From Blattamonas nauphoetae (taxonomy: Eukaryota > Preaxostyla > Oxymonadida): a stretch of DNA of 64,000 nucleotides. Positions 1-11,960 of the stretch are shown one piece after another. The notes beneath the pieces are model-generated. The model worked only from the letters and a program-made list of their open reading frames with translations, did not search any database and had not been told where the DNA came from. The stretch lies in assembly GCA_033064195.1 (NCBI GenBank), contig JARBJD010000195.1, positions 1-64,000 on the forward strand, given 5' to 3'. Each line of letters starts with the position of its first letter. Position 1 is the first letter of the stretch. Both the position numbers and the translations under genes were made by a program.

Positions 1-645
1 CGCGCTGTTGTTCTCAAACCGCGCGGTTCAGAGCGGTCGTGTTGAATTGGATCGGCCTCGCAGCTGTCGAAGTGCCTTTCATAAATCGCACCTGCCTTCC
101 CAACCAGCACCCCATTTTCATCCGTGGCTGTCGCTCGACAGTCGCATATCGAGCGAGGATAGCTCTGGAGCTGAAGAAAGCTCGTACATAGTGAGCACTG
201 CCCAGCTCGATAAACAAGGCCCTCCATTTCTCGCTGAACAGTTGACGAATCCTGCCCTCTAAACTGCACGTTTGTGTTCCTCGCGTTTAAATGCTCCCAT
301 CAACGTCAGAGTGGATATTTGCTATTGTTCTTGAGCGATAGTCACAGTTCCGTTGAGTGACTCGATAAACGAATGGCCACATAGGAAAGTCGGAGTTGTG
401 AGACTGACCAAATAAAATAAACAGATCCAGCCCTGTTGATGATGAAGGTGACAGAGGCAGTTGGTTCTTAAAACAGGGACAATCCATCTGAACGCGCTAT
501 CTGATGGAAGGAGATTTGACTTCGCCGTTGTTTTGACGTTCTAGTTCGACCATTGATCGTGGCGAGTAGCGACGCGAAAGAGTAGCACACAATGTTGAGA
601 CATACTCTCCATGCTCTTTCACACGGCGGAGGAATATCCATCTAA
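1..645. other. No recognisable gene
   Basis: Only short overlapping open frames of fewer than 90 codons on both strands. None resembles a known family and none has a convincing start and splice context. A part of a gene extending off the left edge cannot be excluded. Confidence 0.4.
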
Positions 646-1572
646 TCATGCATAGACGTGTTCTGCTTCAGAGACGGCGGGGGCTGTCAGTAAACGACGG
701 ACGAGTCGAAGAAGCTGCGAGGCAAGAGGGATGTGTTGGGCGGAGGGCAGATGGGACAAGGCGGACGAGGGTCGTCCTGCCGTGTGCAGACTGGGCGTGC
801 GAAGGAGAGGATGGGCGAGATCGAAGGTGTGGAAGGTGGTGTGGTGTTTGGGGGATGTCGCTGTCTCGTCGTCCTTCTCCATTTTCAGATGAGTGTCGCA
901 GCTCGTCGATCGTTGCATCTTCCCCGCTTCCGAATGACGCTCCTCAGCGTTCGCATTCTCCCCATCTCTCGTCGTTCGTCTGTTGGAGCCAAAAGGATTG
1001 GCAATTTCCAGAAGTCGTCCGTGCGAGAGCGTGAGCTCCATTCTGCTGTTGTGCGAAGCGCGGAACGACGAGAATGGCGAGGCGTCGAGTTCGTTGGACG
1101 GCGAATGTTCGATTCTTGTCGGAGGAACATGAACGGCCCATTCTCGTTGCAGCAGTTGGCGGAGCAGGCTGTAGTTTGGCTTTTCTCCGAATTTCAGGTC
1201 GGTGAGGTGTCGAAAGACCAAAACCTGATTTTCGTCAATTTGATAGTTCTTCCTTTCGATTTGGAAATGGTCCGGTTGTTCGGATGGGCGATGTCGGATG
1301 GATCCAAGTATAAAGCGATTTCGACGATCCACAGGTTGTCTCCACGACTCCACAGTGTCAATATTGTCGTTAAATCGGCAGACACAAGAGACTGACTCAT
1401 CATGGATGTGCTTTTCTTTTTCACCAAGCAGACAGGACAAAATGGTAAACGACCCATATGACACTGAAAATAATGCGGAGTTGTTTTTTGATTGTATTTC
1501 TCTCGTAATCATGTATGTCTGATGAATGGGACACGAACGAACAGTTGCCGATGAGGTCTTCCAGTTGGACAT
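646..1572 (-). CDS. Hypothetical protein, 308 aa
   Basis: I do not recognise this protein. The frame runs unbroken for 308 codons from an ATG to a TGA stop. Codon choice (GAG, GAC, CTC, TCG frequent) resembles the confident genes in this window, which is the main reason to call it real. The N-terminal half is of mixed composition; the C-terminal 130 residues are rich in Ser, His, Arg and Pro and look disordered. No signal peptide, membrane helix or catalytic motif is visible. A competing 220-codon open frame lies on the plus strand (733-1395), so the call rests on length and codon use only. It would be the only gene listed here that ends in TGA. Confidence 0.42.
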   Translation of the reverse strand: MSNWKTSSATVRSCPIHQTYMITREIQSKNNSALFSVSYGSFTILSCLLGEKEKHIHDESVSCVCRFNDNIDTVESWRQPVDRRNRFILGSIRHRPSEQPDHFQIERKNYQIDENQVLVFRHLTDLKFGEKPNYSLLRQLLQREWAVHVPPTRIEHSPSNELDASPFSSFRASHNSRMELTLSHGRLLEIANPFGSNRRTTRDGENANAEERHSEAGKMQRSTSCDTHLKMEKDDETATSPKHHTTFHTFDLAHPLLRTPSLHTAGRPSSALSHLPSAQHIPLASQLLRLVRRLLTAPAVSEAEHVYA

Positions 1573-2297
1573 CAGCGAGTGAGCAAATCATGTTCGAAAT
1601 GTCATGATTCGATGGAAAAGATCTGTTTTTCGTGAAAATGGGAGAATATGATCCTTGGCGCGTAGTGATACTTCACGACCGCATGAGAAAGCGATCATGA
1701 ATGGAAGAGTCATTTCCGAATTCTGTCATGAGAAAACTGTTGATTGATTCATATCTGAATACTACGGATGTGAAATTTGAAAAGTAGAATCAGTTCACAA
1801 TAGTATGTATGCGAACAAATGTGTGTTTCAAAACATGATCGTAACACGGCAAAGAGTCGTGCCTGCAGGAGCAGAGACGACACGAAGAGTGTGCATTGAG
1901 TCAGCACCAGTGTACGATGTGAAAATAGCGAGCGATAGCAACCCGCGCATTGGGTCGGATGCAGTTAACGAACCATCCCAGTTTTATCAATAGGGCAGCG
2001 CAAAGACATTATCGTTTGGGGATATGAATAACTTGCAGATCAGTTGAAGAAAAATGCCATACGTCTCGACAAAGTTGAATCGGTTGCTTTGTATCTGCTG
2101 ATCGTGCAATTGTCAATTCCAAGGTAATCTCCTTCGTTTGAAAAGATTTCACCTCCATGAATGTTTGATTGACAAGTCGTAAACGAGCGGTTTCTGATTA
2201 TGAACGTGTCAGAGTGGTTGGTGGAAGTCGTCGAGCTCTACTGAAGGACAATGATCGATTCCTTGAAGATTCCTACGATCGGTGTATCCTTTTTTCT
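1573..2297. other. No recognisable gene
   Basis: AT-richer DNA than the flanks, with only short open frames (the longest about 62 codons). No repeat, inverted repeat or family motif was seen. Confidence 0.4.
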
Positions 2298-3245
2298 TCA
2301 CCTGTTCCTTTGGGAGTCTGTGAAATTGAAGGACATCCTGATATGCGAAAGTGACTTTGTGCCGACGCTGTACGGAGTCAGGCTGTGAGGTTGGAAGGAT
2401 AATGGTTGTGGGAGGAATGGAACCCTTGGAGGAAGGGAACGATAGGTTAGGACTGAACTGAACTGAGTGATTGCGGATTGTTGATTTGGGGATGACGAAC
2501 GCGAAAATGACTGCCATCTCTGAAAGTTCCGCACCGATCGAAGTTTCGTAATAGTCGTCAATGGTTCTTGGATTGATGTGATGAGGATGAAAAGATGAAC
2601 CATCACAGCGAGGATCTGTCGGCTTTCGGTGAAGCATTTGGCGGCCGTCGATGATCCTGGTGTGCGGTTTTCGAGAAGGATGCGTTTCTGTTCGTGGTCG
2701 TCGGCGTCGTCATCGGAGTTCTCTTCCTCCTCCTCGTTGTCGACATCGTCGAAAAATGGCTTGTTCATCTGTTTGTTGCGAAGGAGACGCAGAACAGTGC
2801 CGGTCGGGCCTTTTGTTTCGACATAATTTGAGAGAATCATCTCAACACAGCCGTGCCCATCTACGAACGATCCTTTTCCGGGAATGAACTTCACATACTT
2901 TCCTTCATACAATCCAGCCTCTCCGGGCAGCGACGAGCGCGAATCTGTCTTTCATCGGAGTTCAATATTCTTCCCGTTTTTGATCACTATCTGTCTTTCT
3001 TCAAGCATGTATAAATCATCCTCGTATGTCCTTCGGTTTCTAATTTCCCGATTCTTGGCACGGATTACCGCTCTTCTCTCAATTCCAGTGGATACGGCAT
3101 AATCTGTGAAAATGGCCACATCGCATTCCTGCCCTTCCTGAAACTTGCCTTCTCCGTTCACATATCCCCCAAACTCTCCTTCGTATGTTTGGTCCTCCCC
3201 TTCTTTCACTTTGGAGTCTTCCCGCAGCTTTAGTATTTTCTGCCT
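2298..3245 (-). pseudogene. MORN-repeat-like ORF interrupted by a TGA
   Basis: One minus-strand frame is open from about 3245 to a TGA at 2952-2954 and then continues in the same frame to 2298. The upstream part holds TYEGEFGGYVNGEGKFQEG and the downstream part LYEGKYVKFIPGKGSFVDG, both with the YEG...G.G.F..G spacing of MORN repeats, which in other proteins contribute to membrane or cytoskeletal association. An acidic stretch (EEEEENSDDDADD) follows. The TGA lies in a CGA-like context between charged residues and there is no obvious GT-AG pair to remove it, so this is either a decayed gene or an intron structure I cannot resolve. Lys/Glu-rich coding-like sequence further upstream (3300-3540, minus) may be its lost 5' part. 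Two weak repeats make the family call tentative. Confidence 0.33.
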
Positions 3246-5608
3246 TCACTGTTCTGCTGTCATCGTTTATGTCGAACACAGCTCCTCGTCTTTGTCACCA
3301 TCTGCGCTGGACTCTTTCCAGCTTCTTTTATTCCCCTTTTTTCGCGTTTCGTCGATGCTTCATTTCAGCAACTCGTTCTTGCCATTTTCAATTTGTTTCC
3401 GATGTTCCACTCTTCTTCGCTGCGTGCAGTGCTTGTTTCCTTTCTTCTTTAGACATCTTTCCTTTCAGTACTCGCAGATTTTCCTTTGCTTTTTTCTTTT
3501 CCGAAAGATCGTCGTTTGCTTCATATGAAAGTGAGAGGTGGACTTTTGCCTATCTTCAACAACTTCAAAGCATTAATGAACTGTCATTTCTCTTCAAACA
3601 AGTCGTGAAGAGCGAGGAGTGGGGAACGTGATTCGTGTATCCAAACTGAGCGCTTGTAAGATGATTGAGTGAGAGAGTCCAGAGTCAGAAGAGTGATTTG
3701 TTCACCCATGCCAGACTGAAGAGAGGAGAGAGAGAAAGAGATGAGAATAGAGAAGTGTGAAAGGAGAAGAGAGACCAGAAGAGAGAGGAGATGAGAGAAG
3801 GATAAGAAAGCTGTAGAAGGAGGAGACAAACCTTGCAAGTTGTCAGGAGGACACTCTCATAAAGTTAGAGATCGAGTTGCGATTGTCTGATCCCGTGGAC
3901 ACCATCCAAACGCCGGTCATTGAGGTCATCGTGATGGTCATGTAAGTCGTGGTGTAGGCGGTGTCAAGAGAGACAGGTTCTCGCAAAGAAGTCTTTCAAC
4001 TGTTTCGCCTTCATTCTTCACATCAATTCGCTTCGTCTAAGCCTGCTTTCCCGAATGTTAATGATGACATAACCAGAGTGTGACTGGCGTGTCGAAGGAG
4101 ATGTGAGCATTTCTTGAAGTAGCAGTTCTTGACGCGTATCTGTCTCCATTCATGTGGAACGTACTGCTCGCAGCAACATGTAACCTCCTCTCTGAAGACG
4201 AGGCGATATGGATGTGGAAATCCTCGATAAGATCACTTTGGAATCTTTCAACACGAACAGCAGCTAATGAACCATCTGTAACCGCGCAATTCACGATTTT
4301 GCAGATCTTGAGAGCGAGTGATCCCCCAAAGTTTGCCTGCGAGAGGGATGAGTGGTATCCCACGTGTTTGGATCCGTCGGGGCAGTATAATCCTGATTGA
4401 GGCAGCATCATTTGATCACAGTGACATTCTCCATCTGTAATGTCGTTCCCGTCATTGGCGACGACATGACAGCAACAGTACCAGAGTGCTGGTGTGTGAG
4501 AGAGAGATCATGGGTTCTGAGGAAGGGTAGGAGGAGTGTTGAGTGTAGAGAGTGGAAATGAGGAGCCAATGAGGCGACGAGAAGAATGACGAGAGGGAGG
4601 GCAGATTGGCCAGCAGGTTAGGTTTGAAGATGGACAAGATTTCGATACACTTCTGTTGAGGAAGAGTCTGGAAAGGCGAGAAGCCAAGAATATGGATTGA
4701 GGACGAAAGAGAGGGACAAACATCGGCGAGGGTGAAGAAATGGAGGATTGCCATTTTGGCTGGATGTGACTCTTTCTGATCAGAGACGGATGGTGAGAGC
4801 ACTCCCAAGTCAGTGCAAATTGAGTTTAATATCTTTGGGGTGGGAGAAGAAGCAATGAATATGAGAGATCTATGGGAATCACGATCAGTCTCTTTCACCA
4901 CTCTTCCTTCTTCATTTCTACCACCACAAAAATCACACTAACCTTCCTCTCAATTGAATACCAACATTTTTCTGTCCAATACGACAATCTGAAAGTTATC
5001 GGTTCCAACGATGGCTCTGGTATCCCAATCTCACTCAACTGCTCTAAAGACAACCTTTACATTTGTCAATAAGATAATCCTTTGCTGGATATGTTCTTGG
5101 TCTCACAAGCTGACTCGGAAGGATCGGATTCGACGGAGACCGATTAATCCGAATTATCCAGTCACAAATACCAATCCGACAACGACTCAATGATCTTCTT
5201 TCGACTGGGCATGAACATACAATTTATCAAACATCTTTTCCGCCAACATCAAGACATCCATTCCATCCAGGTCACCACAACATGGATGCCCAACACCACC
5301 ATAATTCTGACGTAAATTTCCGCCATAAACACAACAAAGTCGCAACGAAGGAACGTCCTGAAAGCAATATCAGTTCTTTTTCCCATTGATTCCACTGCAG
5401 TGTCGTCTATTTGGCCTCGGTCACACAGATTCTCCCATCGACAAAAGGCATCCATTGTCTGCAGATTTATCATTTTTTCATGATTTCAATTCTTTCACAT
5501 CTGTTCTATTCGTCACCCTTCAGCAAAGTCCAACGTCTCCGAGGTTGTAGAGACCAGACTTGCTGAGAACGACCGACCCCCCTCGTCCACAACCTGGACA
5601 TGTGCGCA
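3246..5608. other. Gene-poor stretch with possible coding remnants
   Basis: Holds a purine-rich simple-sequence tract (3718-3829) and several broken minus-strand frames. A segment near 3860-4020 (minus) reads VSLDTAYTTTYMTITMTSMT, loosely like the STAYTITSIVGVVPS stretch of the receptor gene at 14322-18326, so this may be a decayed relative of that family. No intact gene is supported. Confidence 0.3.
3718..3829. repeat. GA-rich simple-sequence tract
   Basis: The plus strand is almost pure purine (irregular GAGA, GAAGA and AGAGAGGAG runs). No fixed unit length is maintained, so it is a polypurine tract rather than a clean microsatellite. Confidence 0.75.
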
Positions 5609-5688
5609 GCCCCAAAATGTGTCCACTCCCGAATTTGTGTAGCATAAATAATTAGCCTGAATTAAGCGGGAATGGCACATTTTGGGGC
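5609..5688. repeat. Perfect-arm inverted repeat beside the minisatellite
   Basis: GCCCCAAAATGTG at 5609-5621 is the exact reverse complement of the bases at 5676-5688. The pairing continues inward with one bulge and one mismatch through CCACTCCCG / CGGGAATGG, giving arms of about 21 bases around a loop of about 35. It lies some 180 bp before the first minisatellite unit. It could be a small MITE or a structured RNA; no target-site duplication was recognised. Confidence 0.6.
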
Positions 5689-5865
5689 AGGTGGGCGACG
5701 GGGGAGGTAGCTTCAGTGTAGGCAAGGCTTTACAATCTGTTGAGGACAATTTTCGAGGCCAAAACTGGAATAAATGCGAAAAAAGACATAAGGACAGGCA
5801 GAAAAGCAAAAATACAAACAAATACGTGCATAGAAGCTCACACAGAAAGAAACTTCGGCAGACAA

Positions 5866-8800
5866 TCAACGCAGATGGGGAAACAGCGGAGAACATCAAC
5901 GGAGATGGGGAAACAGCAGGAGAACATCAACGGTGATGGGGAAACAGCGGAGAACATCAACGCAGATGGGGAAACAGCGGAGAACATCAACGCAGATGGG
6001 GAAACAGCGGAGAACATCAACGGAGATGGGGAAATAGCGGAGAACATCAACGGAGATGGGGAAACAGCGGAGAACATCAACGGAGATGGAGAAACAGCGG
6101 AGAACATCAACGGTGATGGGGAAACAGCGGAGAACATCAACGGAGATGGGGAAACAGCAGGAAAAAACAACGCAGATGGGGAAACAGCGGAGAACATCAA
6201 CGGAGATGGGGAACCAACAGGAAACTCAACGGAGATGGGGAAACAGCGGAGAACATCAACGGAGATGGGGAAACAGCAGGAGAACATCAACGGTGATGGG
6301 GAAACAGCGGAGAACATCAACGGAGATGGGGAAACAGCAGGAGAACATCAACGGTGATGGGGAAACAGCGGAGAACATCAACGGAGATGGGGAAACAGCG
6401 GAGAACATCAACGGAGATGGGGAAACAGCAGGAGAACATCAACGGTGATGGGGAAACAGCGGAGAACATCAACGGAGATGGGGAAACAGCGGAGAACATC
6501 AACGGAGATGGGGAACCAACAGGAAACTCAACGGAGATGGGGAAACAGCGGAGAACATCAACGGAGATGGGGAAACAGCAGGAAAAACAACGCAGATGGG
6601 GAAACAGCGGAGAACATCAACGGAGATGGGGAAATAGCGGAGAACATCAACGGAGATGGGGAAACAGCGGAGAACATCAACGGAGATGGAGAAACAGCGG
6701 AGAACATCAACGGTGATGGGGAAACAGCGGAGAACATCAACGGAGATGGGGAAACAGCAGGAAAAAACAACGCAGATGGGGAAACAGCGGAGAACATCAA
6801 CGGAGATGGGGAACCAACAGGAAACTCAACGGAGATGGGGAAACAGCGGAGAACATCAACGGAGATGGGGAAACAGCAGGAGAACATCAACGGTGATGGG
6901 GAAACAGCGGAGAACATCAACGGAGATGGGGAAACAGCAGGAGAACATCAACGGTGATGGGGAAACAGCGGAGAACATCAACGGAGATGGGGAAACAGCG
7001 GAGAACATCAACGGAGATGGGGAAACAGCAGGAGAACATCAACGGTGATGGGGAAACAGCGGAGAACATCAACGCAGATGGGGAAACAGCGGAGAACATC
7101 AACGCAGATGGGGAAACAGCGGAGAACATCAACGGAGATGGGGAAACAGCGGAGAACATCAACGGAGATGGGGAAACAGCGGAGAACATAAACGCAGATG
7201 GGGAAACAGCAGGAAAATCGATGGAGATGGGGAAACAGCAGGAAAATCGATGGAGATGGGGAAACAGCAGGAAATTCAACGCAGATGGGGAAACAGCGGA
7301 GAACATCAACGGAGATGGGGAACCAACAGGAAACTCAACGGAGATGGGGAAACAGCGGAGAACATCAACGGAGATGGGGAAACAGCAGGAGAACATCAAC
7401 GGTGATGGGGAAACAGCGGAGAACATCAACGGAGATGGGGAAACAGCGGAGAACATCAACGGAGATGGGGAAACAGCGGAGAACATCAACGGAGATGGGG
7501 AAACAGCAGGAGAACATCAACGGTGATGGGGAAACAGCGGAGAACATCAACGGAGATGGAGAAACAGCGGAGAACATCAACGGTGATGGGGAAACAGCGG
7601 AGAACATCAACGGAGATGGGGAAACAGCAGGAAAAACAACGCAGATGGGGAAACAGCGGAGAACATCAACGGTGATGGGGAAACAGCGGAGAACATCAAC
7701 GGAGATGGGGAAACAGCAGGAAATTCAACGGAGATGGGGAAACAGCGGAGAACATCAACGGAGATGGGGAAACAGCGGAGAACATCAACGGAGATGGGGA
7801 AACAGCGGAGAACATCAACGGAGATGGGGAAACAGCAGGGAACTCAACGCAGATGGGGAAACAGCAGGTAACTCAACGGAGATGGGGAAACAGCGGAGAA
7901 CATCAACGGAGATGGGGAAACAGCGGAGAACATCAACGCAGATGGGGAAACAGCGAAGAACATCAGCGGAGATGGGGAAACAGCAGGGAACATCAACGGT
8001 GATGGGGAAACAGCGGAGAACATCAACGGAGATGGAGAAACAGCGGAGAACATCAACGGTGATGGGGAAACAGCGGAGAACATCAACGGAGATGGGGAAA
8101 CAGCAGGAAAAACAACGCAGATGGGGAAACAGCGGAGAACATCAACGGAGATGGGGAACCAACAGGAAACTCAACGGAGATGGGGAAACAGCGGAGAACA
8201 TCAACGGAGATGGGGAAACAGCAGGAAAAACAACGCAGATGGGGAAACAGCGGAGAACATCAACGGAGATGGGGAACCAACAGGAAACTCAACGGAGATG
8301 GGGAAACAGCAGGAGAACATCAACGGTGATGGGGAAACAGCGGAGAACATCAACGGAGATGGGGAAACAGCGGAGAACATCAACGGAGATGGGGAAACAG
8401 CGGAGAACATCAACGGAGATGGGGAAACAGCAGGAGAACATCAACGGTGATGGGGAAACAGCGGAGAACATCAACGGAGATGGAGAAACAGCGGAGAACA
8501 TCAACGGTGATGGGGAAACAGCGGAGAACATCAACGGAGATGGGGAAACAGCAGGAAAAACAACGCAGATGGGGAAACAGCGGAGAACATCAACGGTGAT
8601 GGGGAAACAGCGGAGAACATCAACGGAGATGGGGAAACAGCAGGAAATTCAACGGAGATGGGGAAACAGCGGAGAACATCAACGGAGATGGGGAAACAGC
8701 GGAGAACATCAACGGAGATGGGGAAACAGCGGAGAACATCAACGGAGATGGGGAAACAGCAGGAGAACATCAACGGTGATGGGGAAACAGCGGAGAACAT

Positions 8801-9206
8801 CAACGGAGATGGAGAAACAGCGGAGAACATCAACGGTGATGGGGAAACAGCGGAGAACATCAACGGAGATGGGGAAACAGCAGGAAAAACAACGCAGATG
8901 GGGAAACAGCGGAGAACATCAACGGTGATGGGGAAACAGCGGAGAACATCAACGGAGATGGGGAAACAGCAGGAAATTCAACGGAGATGGGGAAACAGCG
9001 GAGAACATCAACGGAGATGGGGAAACAGCGGAGAACATCAACGGAGATGGGGAAACAGCGGAGAACATCAACGGAGATGGGGAAACAGCGGAGAACATCA
9101 ACGGAGATGGGGAAACAGCGGAGAACATCAACGCAGATGGGGAAACAGCGAAGAACATCAGCGGAGATGGGGAAACAGCAGGGAACTCAACGCAGATGGG
9201 GAAACA
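5866..9206. repeat. 30-bp minisatellite, about 111 units
   Basis: Tandem units of mostly 30 bp (each starts GGGGAAACAG and ends CAACGGAGAT) fill 3.3 kb. Variants of 29 and 31 bp are interspersed, for example those containing CCAACAGGAAACTC or AGCAGGAGAACATC, and three base variants recur at the end of the unit (GGAGAT, GGTGAT, GCAGAT). The basic unit has no stop in any of the three plus-strand frames, which read GETAENINGD, GKQRRTSTEM and GNSGEHQRRW; the GGTGAT variant puts a TGA only in the third. Open frames therefore reach 576 codons by drifting between frames at the 29/31-bp units. Whether any frame is translated is unknown. Upstream ATG-led frames begin near 5682 and 5740 and downstream sequence stays open to 9380. 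Confidence 0.95.
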
Positions 9207-9296
9207 GAATCCAAAAAGTGCACTGATGCGCAAGCTGACTCCAAAACGTTCAATGAAGCGCAAACAGAATCCAAAACGTTCAGTGAAGCGCAAACC
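9207..9296 (+). repeat. Three diverged 30-bp units at the array edge
   Basis: Three exact-length 30-bp units (starting at 9207, 9237 and 9267) follow the main array. They read ESKKCTDAQA, DSKTFNEAQT and ESKTFSEAQT in the frame that continues from GETAENINGD. The CAAACAG core aligns with GAAACAG of the main unit, so these are probably old, diverged members of the same array. The frame then continues non-repetitively to a stop at 9378-9380. Keeping a 10-residue period after divergence hints that the frame was once, or still is, coding. Confidence 0.7.
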
Positions 9297-9602
9297 GAAT
9301 GCACACGCCATCCTTTCGTCAATCTCGTCTCATTTGCGACAATACTTGATTCAGTCCATTCAAATGTCGTGAAAAACTGAATTAACTGATGATATGAAGA
9401 ACGGAATCAAAAACAATTTCTGAATTACGTCTCACTCTCATCCTCCTGCATTGCCAGCGCCTCTTTCACATCCTGAATGTGCTCAACCAAACCTGACTTT
9501 CGTCTGCCTTTCATCGAGAAGACTTGGTATTGTGCCTGTGGAGGTTCATCATTTTGCCGAAGCTTCTTCTTCATATCCCGCTTCTCCGCAAACCACCGAA
9601 TC

Positions 9603-11960
9603 TTACAGTTCTCCGGTGTCCTCTCCTCCTCGGTCTGCGATCAATCTAGAGATCTCCTCCCAGCTCATGTTAGCGGCGCGCCCATCCGCCAGAGCTCTCA
9701 ACTCCCATTCCAACCAGTACTTCCTCTGGCGGATGGGCTTTGGTGGAGGACTCTGAACCACCACACGTTCCTCCTGGTTAGCTTGATTCGGCTGTTTCGC
9801 AAGGTCATCCCGAACTCCTCTAAGAAAGAGTTGAGCCATTGTAGTTGGAGTCTGGCCGGATGAGAGACAATCCTGGATATGGCGTTCACAATTTGCTGTC
9901 GAGAGGGATTCGTCCTTGCAGAAGAGTCTCGTCGCTTTGGCTCGAAGTGCATGGAACTTGGCTGACCCTCTTGTCAACATGGCGCACGACATTCCGAGAA
10001 CTGTCGTCACTTGTTCTTTAAATGCAGACAGCTGTTCTCCTCCAGTCCATGGAATGGGCTTGAGTTTTGTGTTGTGGAAGATTTCTGTTGTTGTGAGGAC
10101 AGGTTCCATCACGTTGGTGGCGTGGAGTTCTGAGTTGGGCATTACAAGTCGGTTGGCAACGTGGACGCCAATAGTCGCTGACTTCACATATCTCATTTGA
10201 ACAGAGGAGTACGGCACCCAGCGTGCCACAATTGCTGTTTGTTCTAGTACTCTTGTTCGGGTGGAATCATCATTACCAGCCTTGATCAATGCCGAGGAAA
10301 GAAAACCACTTCGAAGACTGTGAAACCCAAAGTATTGTCGATTGAAACCGGCTTGGAATGCCCGGTTTTGTAAGCGGACAGTCATAGCATCTGGTCCAAT
10401 TGGCCAGATCCTCTCCCAGATTCCAATGCTGTTCCCATTCATCTCTGCTTGTAAGTGACAGCCCGAAACGTTGAACCAAGTGTTGTTGGAGCCAGTAAAC
10501 AACATTCAAGTTGCTATATGCAAATATGTCACCCTCCACAGTAACAACAGAATCCTGAACGTGATAACCTTTCATCTTTCGCAGACGAATAGTAATCAGA
10601 AGTACTGATGAGTCCTTTAGACAGACGATTCTCTCGATGTCTTTCAATTCATTGCTGATTCTGTCACATGGCTTCAAAGGTCTTTTCTGGGATGCAGTCA
10701 GGGATGGACAATGATTGTGTGGAGATCCGAAGCAATGAGAGGAGGTTTCCCAATGGATACGTCTGGAGTCAGTTTTGTTTTTTTGACGAGGTTGACGGAG
10801 TCAGAGATGGCAGAATGGATTGCTTGTGGAGTTGGTCCACCTCGATGCAGTGAATCAAGAACACCAAGCGCACATCGAACTGTCGAGTCTAGTGAGGCAA
10901 CAGACACCAAATCATTGATCCCCAGAACGTATATGAACTGCTTCACCACATTACATTCAAGGGGAAGCACAGATTCGAGTTCCATCGCGTCTGCAAAGTC
11001 TTTTAAGAGACGGTAGACCCAGCGATGGTTCTCCTGGGTCTCAAGACTATATGGGAGAGTGTGAGCTTGGGGTTTGCCAGATCTTCCGAAGAAACAGTCC
11101 GCAAGAAAGTGTGAAGGTGTGTTGGCCCTTGGTTCTGATTGAAAGGTCTTGAAAGTGATGGATTGTCTGACTGTTCCGGAACTGGTGGGGTGAACCTTGA
11201 AATGATTCGTCTGTGATTGTTGTAGATCTTCAGCCATTCAGCCTCTCGATCGAGACTTTGTTGTGACGTTTCATTCACAGATGACAGGTTCGACCATTGA
11301 TTAATCAACGCTTCTTCAAGTGACGTCGCTTTCTGTATTTCTGTCGCTTCGTCGGTGATGTCATCAAGCTGGGCAGTGATTGAGGCAACCTTTGGTTTTG
11401 TCTTTTTATCAGGCTCGGTCGTTTCGGTGCTTCTGGTTCCGTCCAACTGTCATCGCTGTCATCTGACGTTTGTGCTGAATGCGGTCTTTTCACCTTTTCG
11501 ATGACTTCCTCTTGAATGTCCGACTCCAGTTGAATCATCGGTTGTCTCTTGGCGGGTTCTCCTCTTCTTCTTCATCTGTTTCTTTCTTGATTCTTCCTGC
11601 TTGTCGTTCCTCTTCTTGACAGTCTTGTGTTCTTCCTCTTTGTCTCCTTTTCAGGAATCCCCTCCACAAAGGCGAGATATCTGGCAATTTCATCTTCAGA
11701 AAATGTAACAGGACGACCCGCTCTCCAGGACTCAATTTTACTGAGAGCACAAACAAAGGTGATGCTTGAACATCCTTGTTCAATAATGAGGAAGGTTGGG
11801 TTTTCTCTTCACTCATCGTTGTAGATTCTTCTATGGAATACGTGATCTCGCCTGGATTCACTGCTCCGCTCATCTGGTTGCGGAGCATCTTCTCGACCTT
11901 ATCCTCAGTCTTGACTCGTTGGGGCGTTTGTCGCGTTGGAGTAGATAGGGCAAACAGCAT
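9603..11960 (-). mobile_element. Broken tyrosine-recombinase element (Crypton-like)
   Basis: The minus strand holds pieces of a single large tyrosine-recombinase protein. The catalytic part shows FHSLRSGFLSSALIKAG (the H-x-x-R box) and, about 45 residues later, a VQMRYVKSA segment that can supply the nucleophilic Tyr. Upstream lies a helical stretch suited to the core-binding domain, and before that a Lys/Glu/Ser-rich N-terminus. Downstream of the recombinase is a short basic, tryptophan-rich domain (KYWLEWELRALADGRAANMS) that resembles a Myb/trihelix DNA-binding module. No reverse transcriptase or capsid gene is seen, which favours a Crypton-type element over DIRS or a virus-like element, but family placement is tentative. 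It is broken, with several interruptions. No terminal repeats were recognised. Confidence 0.6.

Noticed and set aside
5838-8863. Minus-strand frames through the minisatellite (MFSAVSPSPL and ISVDVLRCFP repeats)
   Set aside because: They are by-products of the repeat unit; there is no evidence of an independent gene and they start and stop at unit variants.
5866-9206. CRISPR array
   Set aside because: The units are directly tandem with no unique spacers, in a eukaryotic context.
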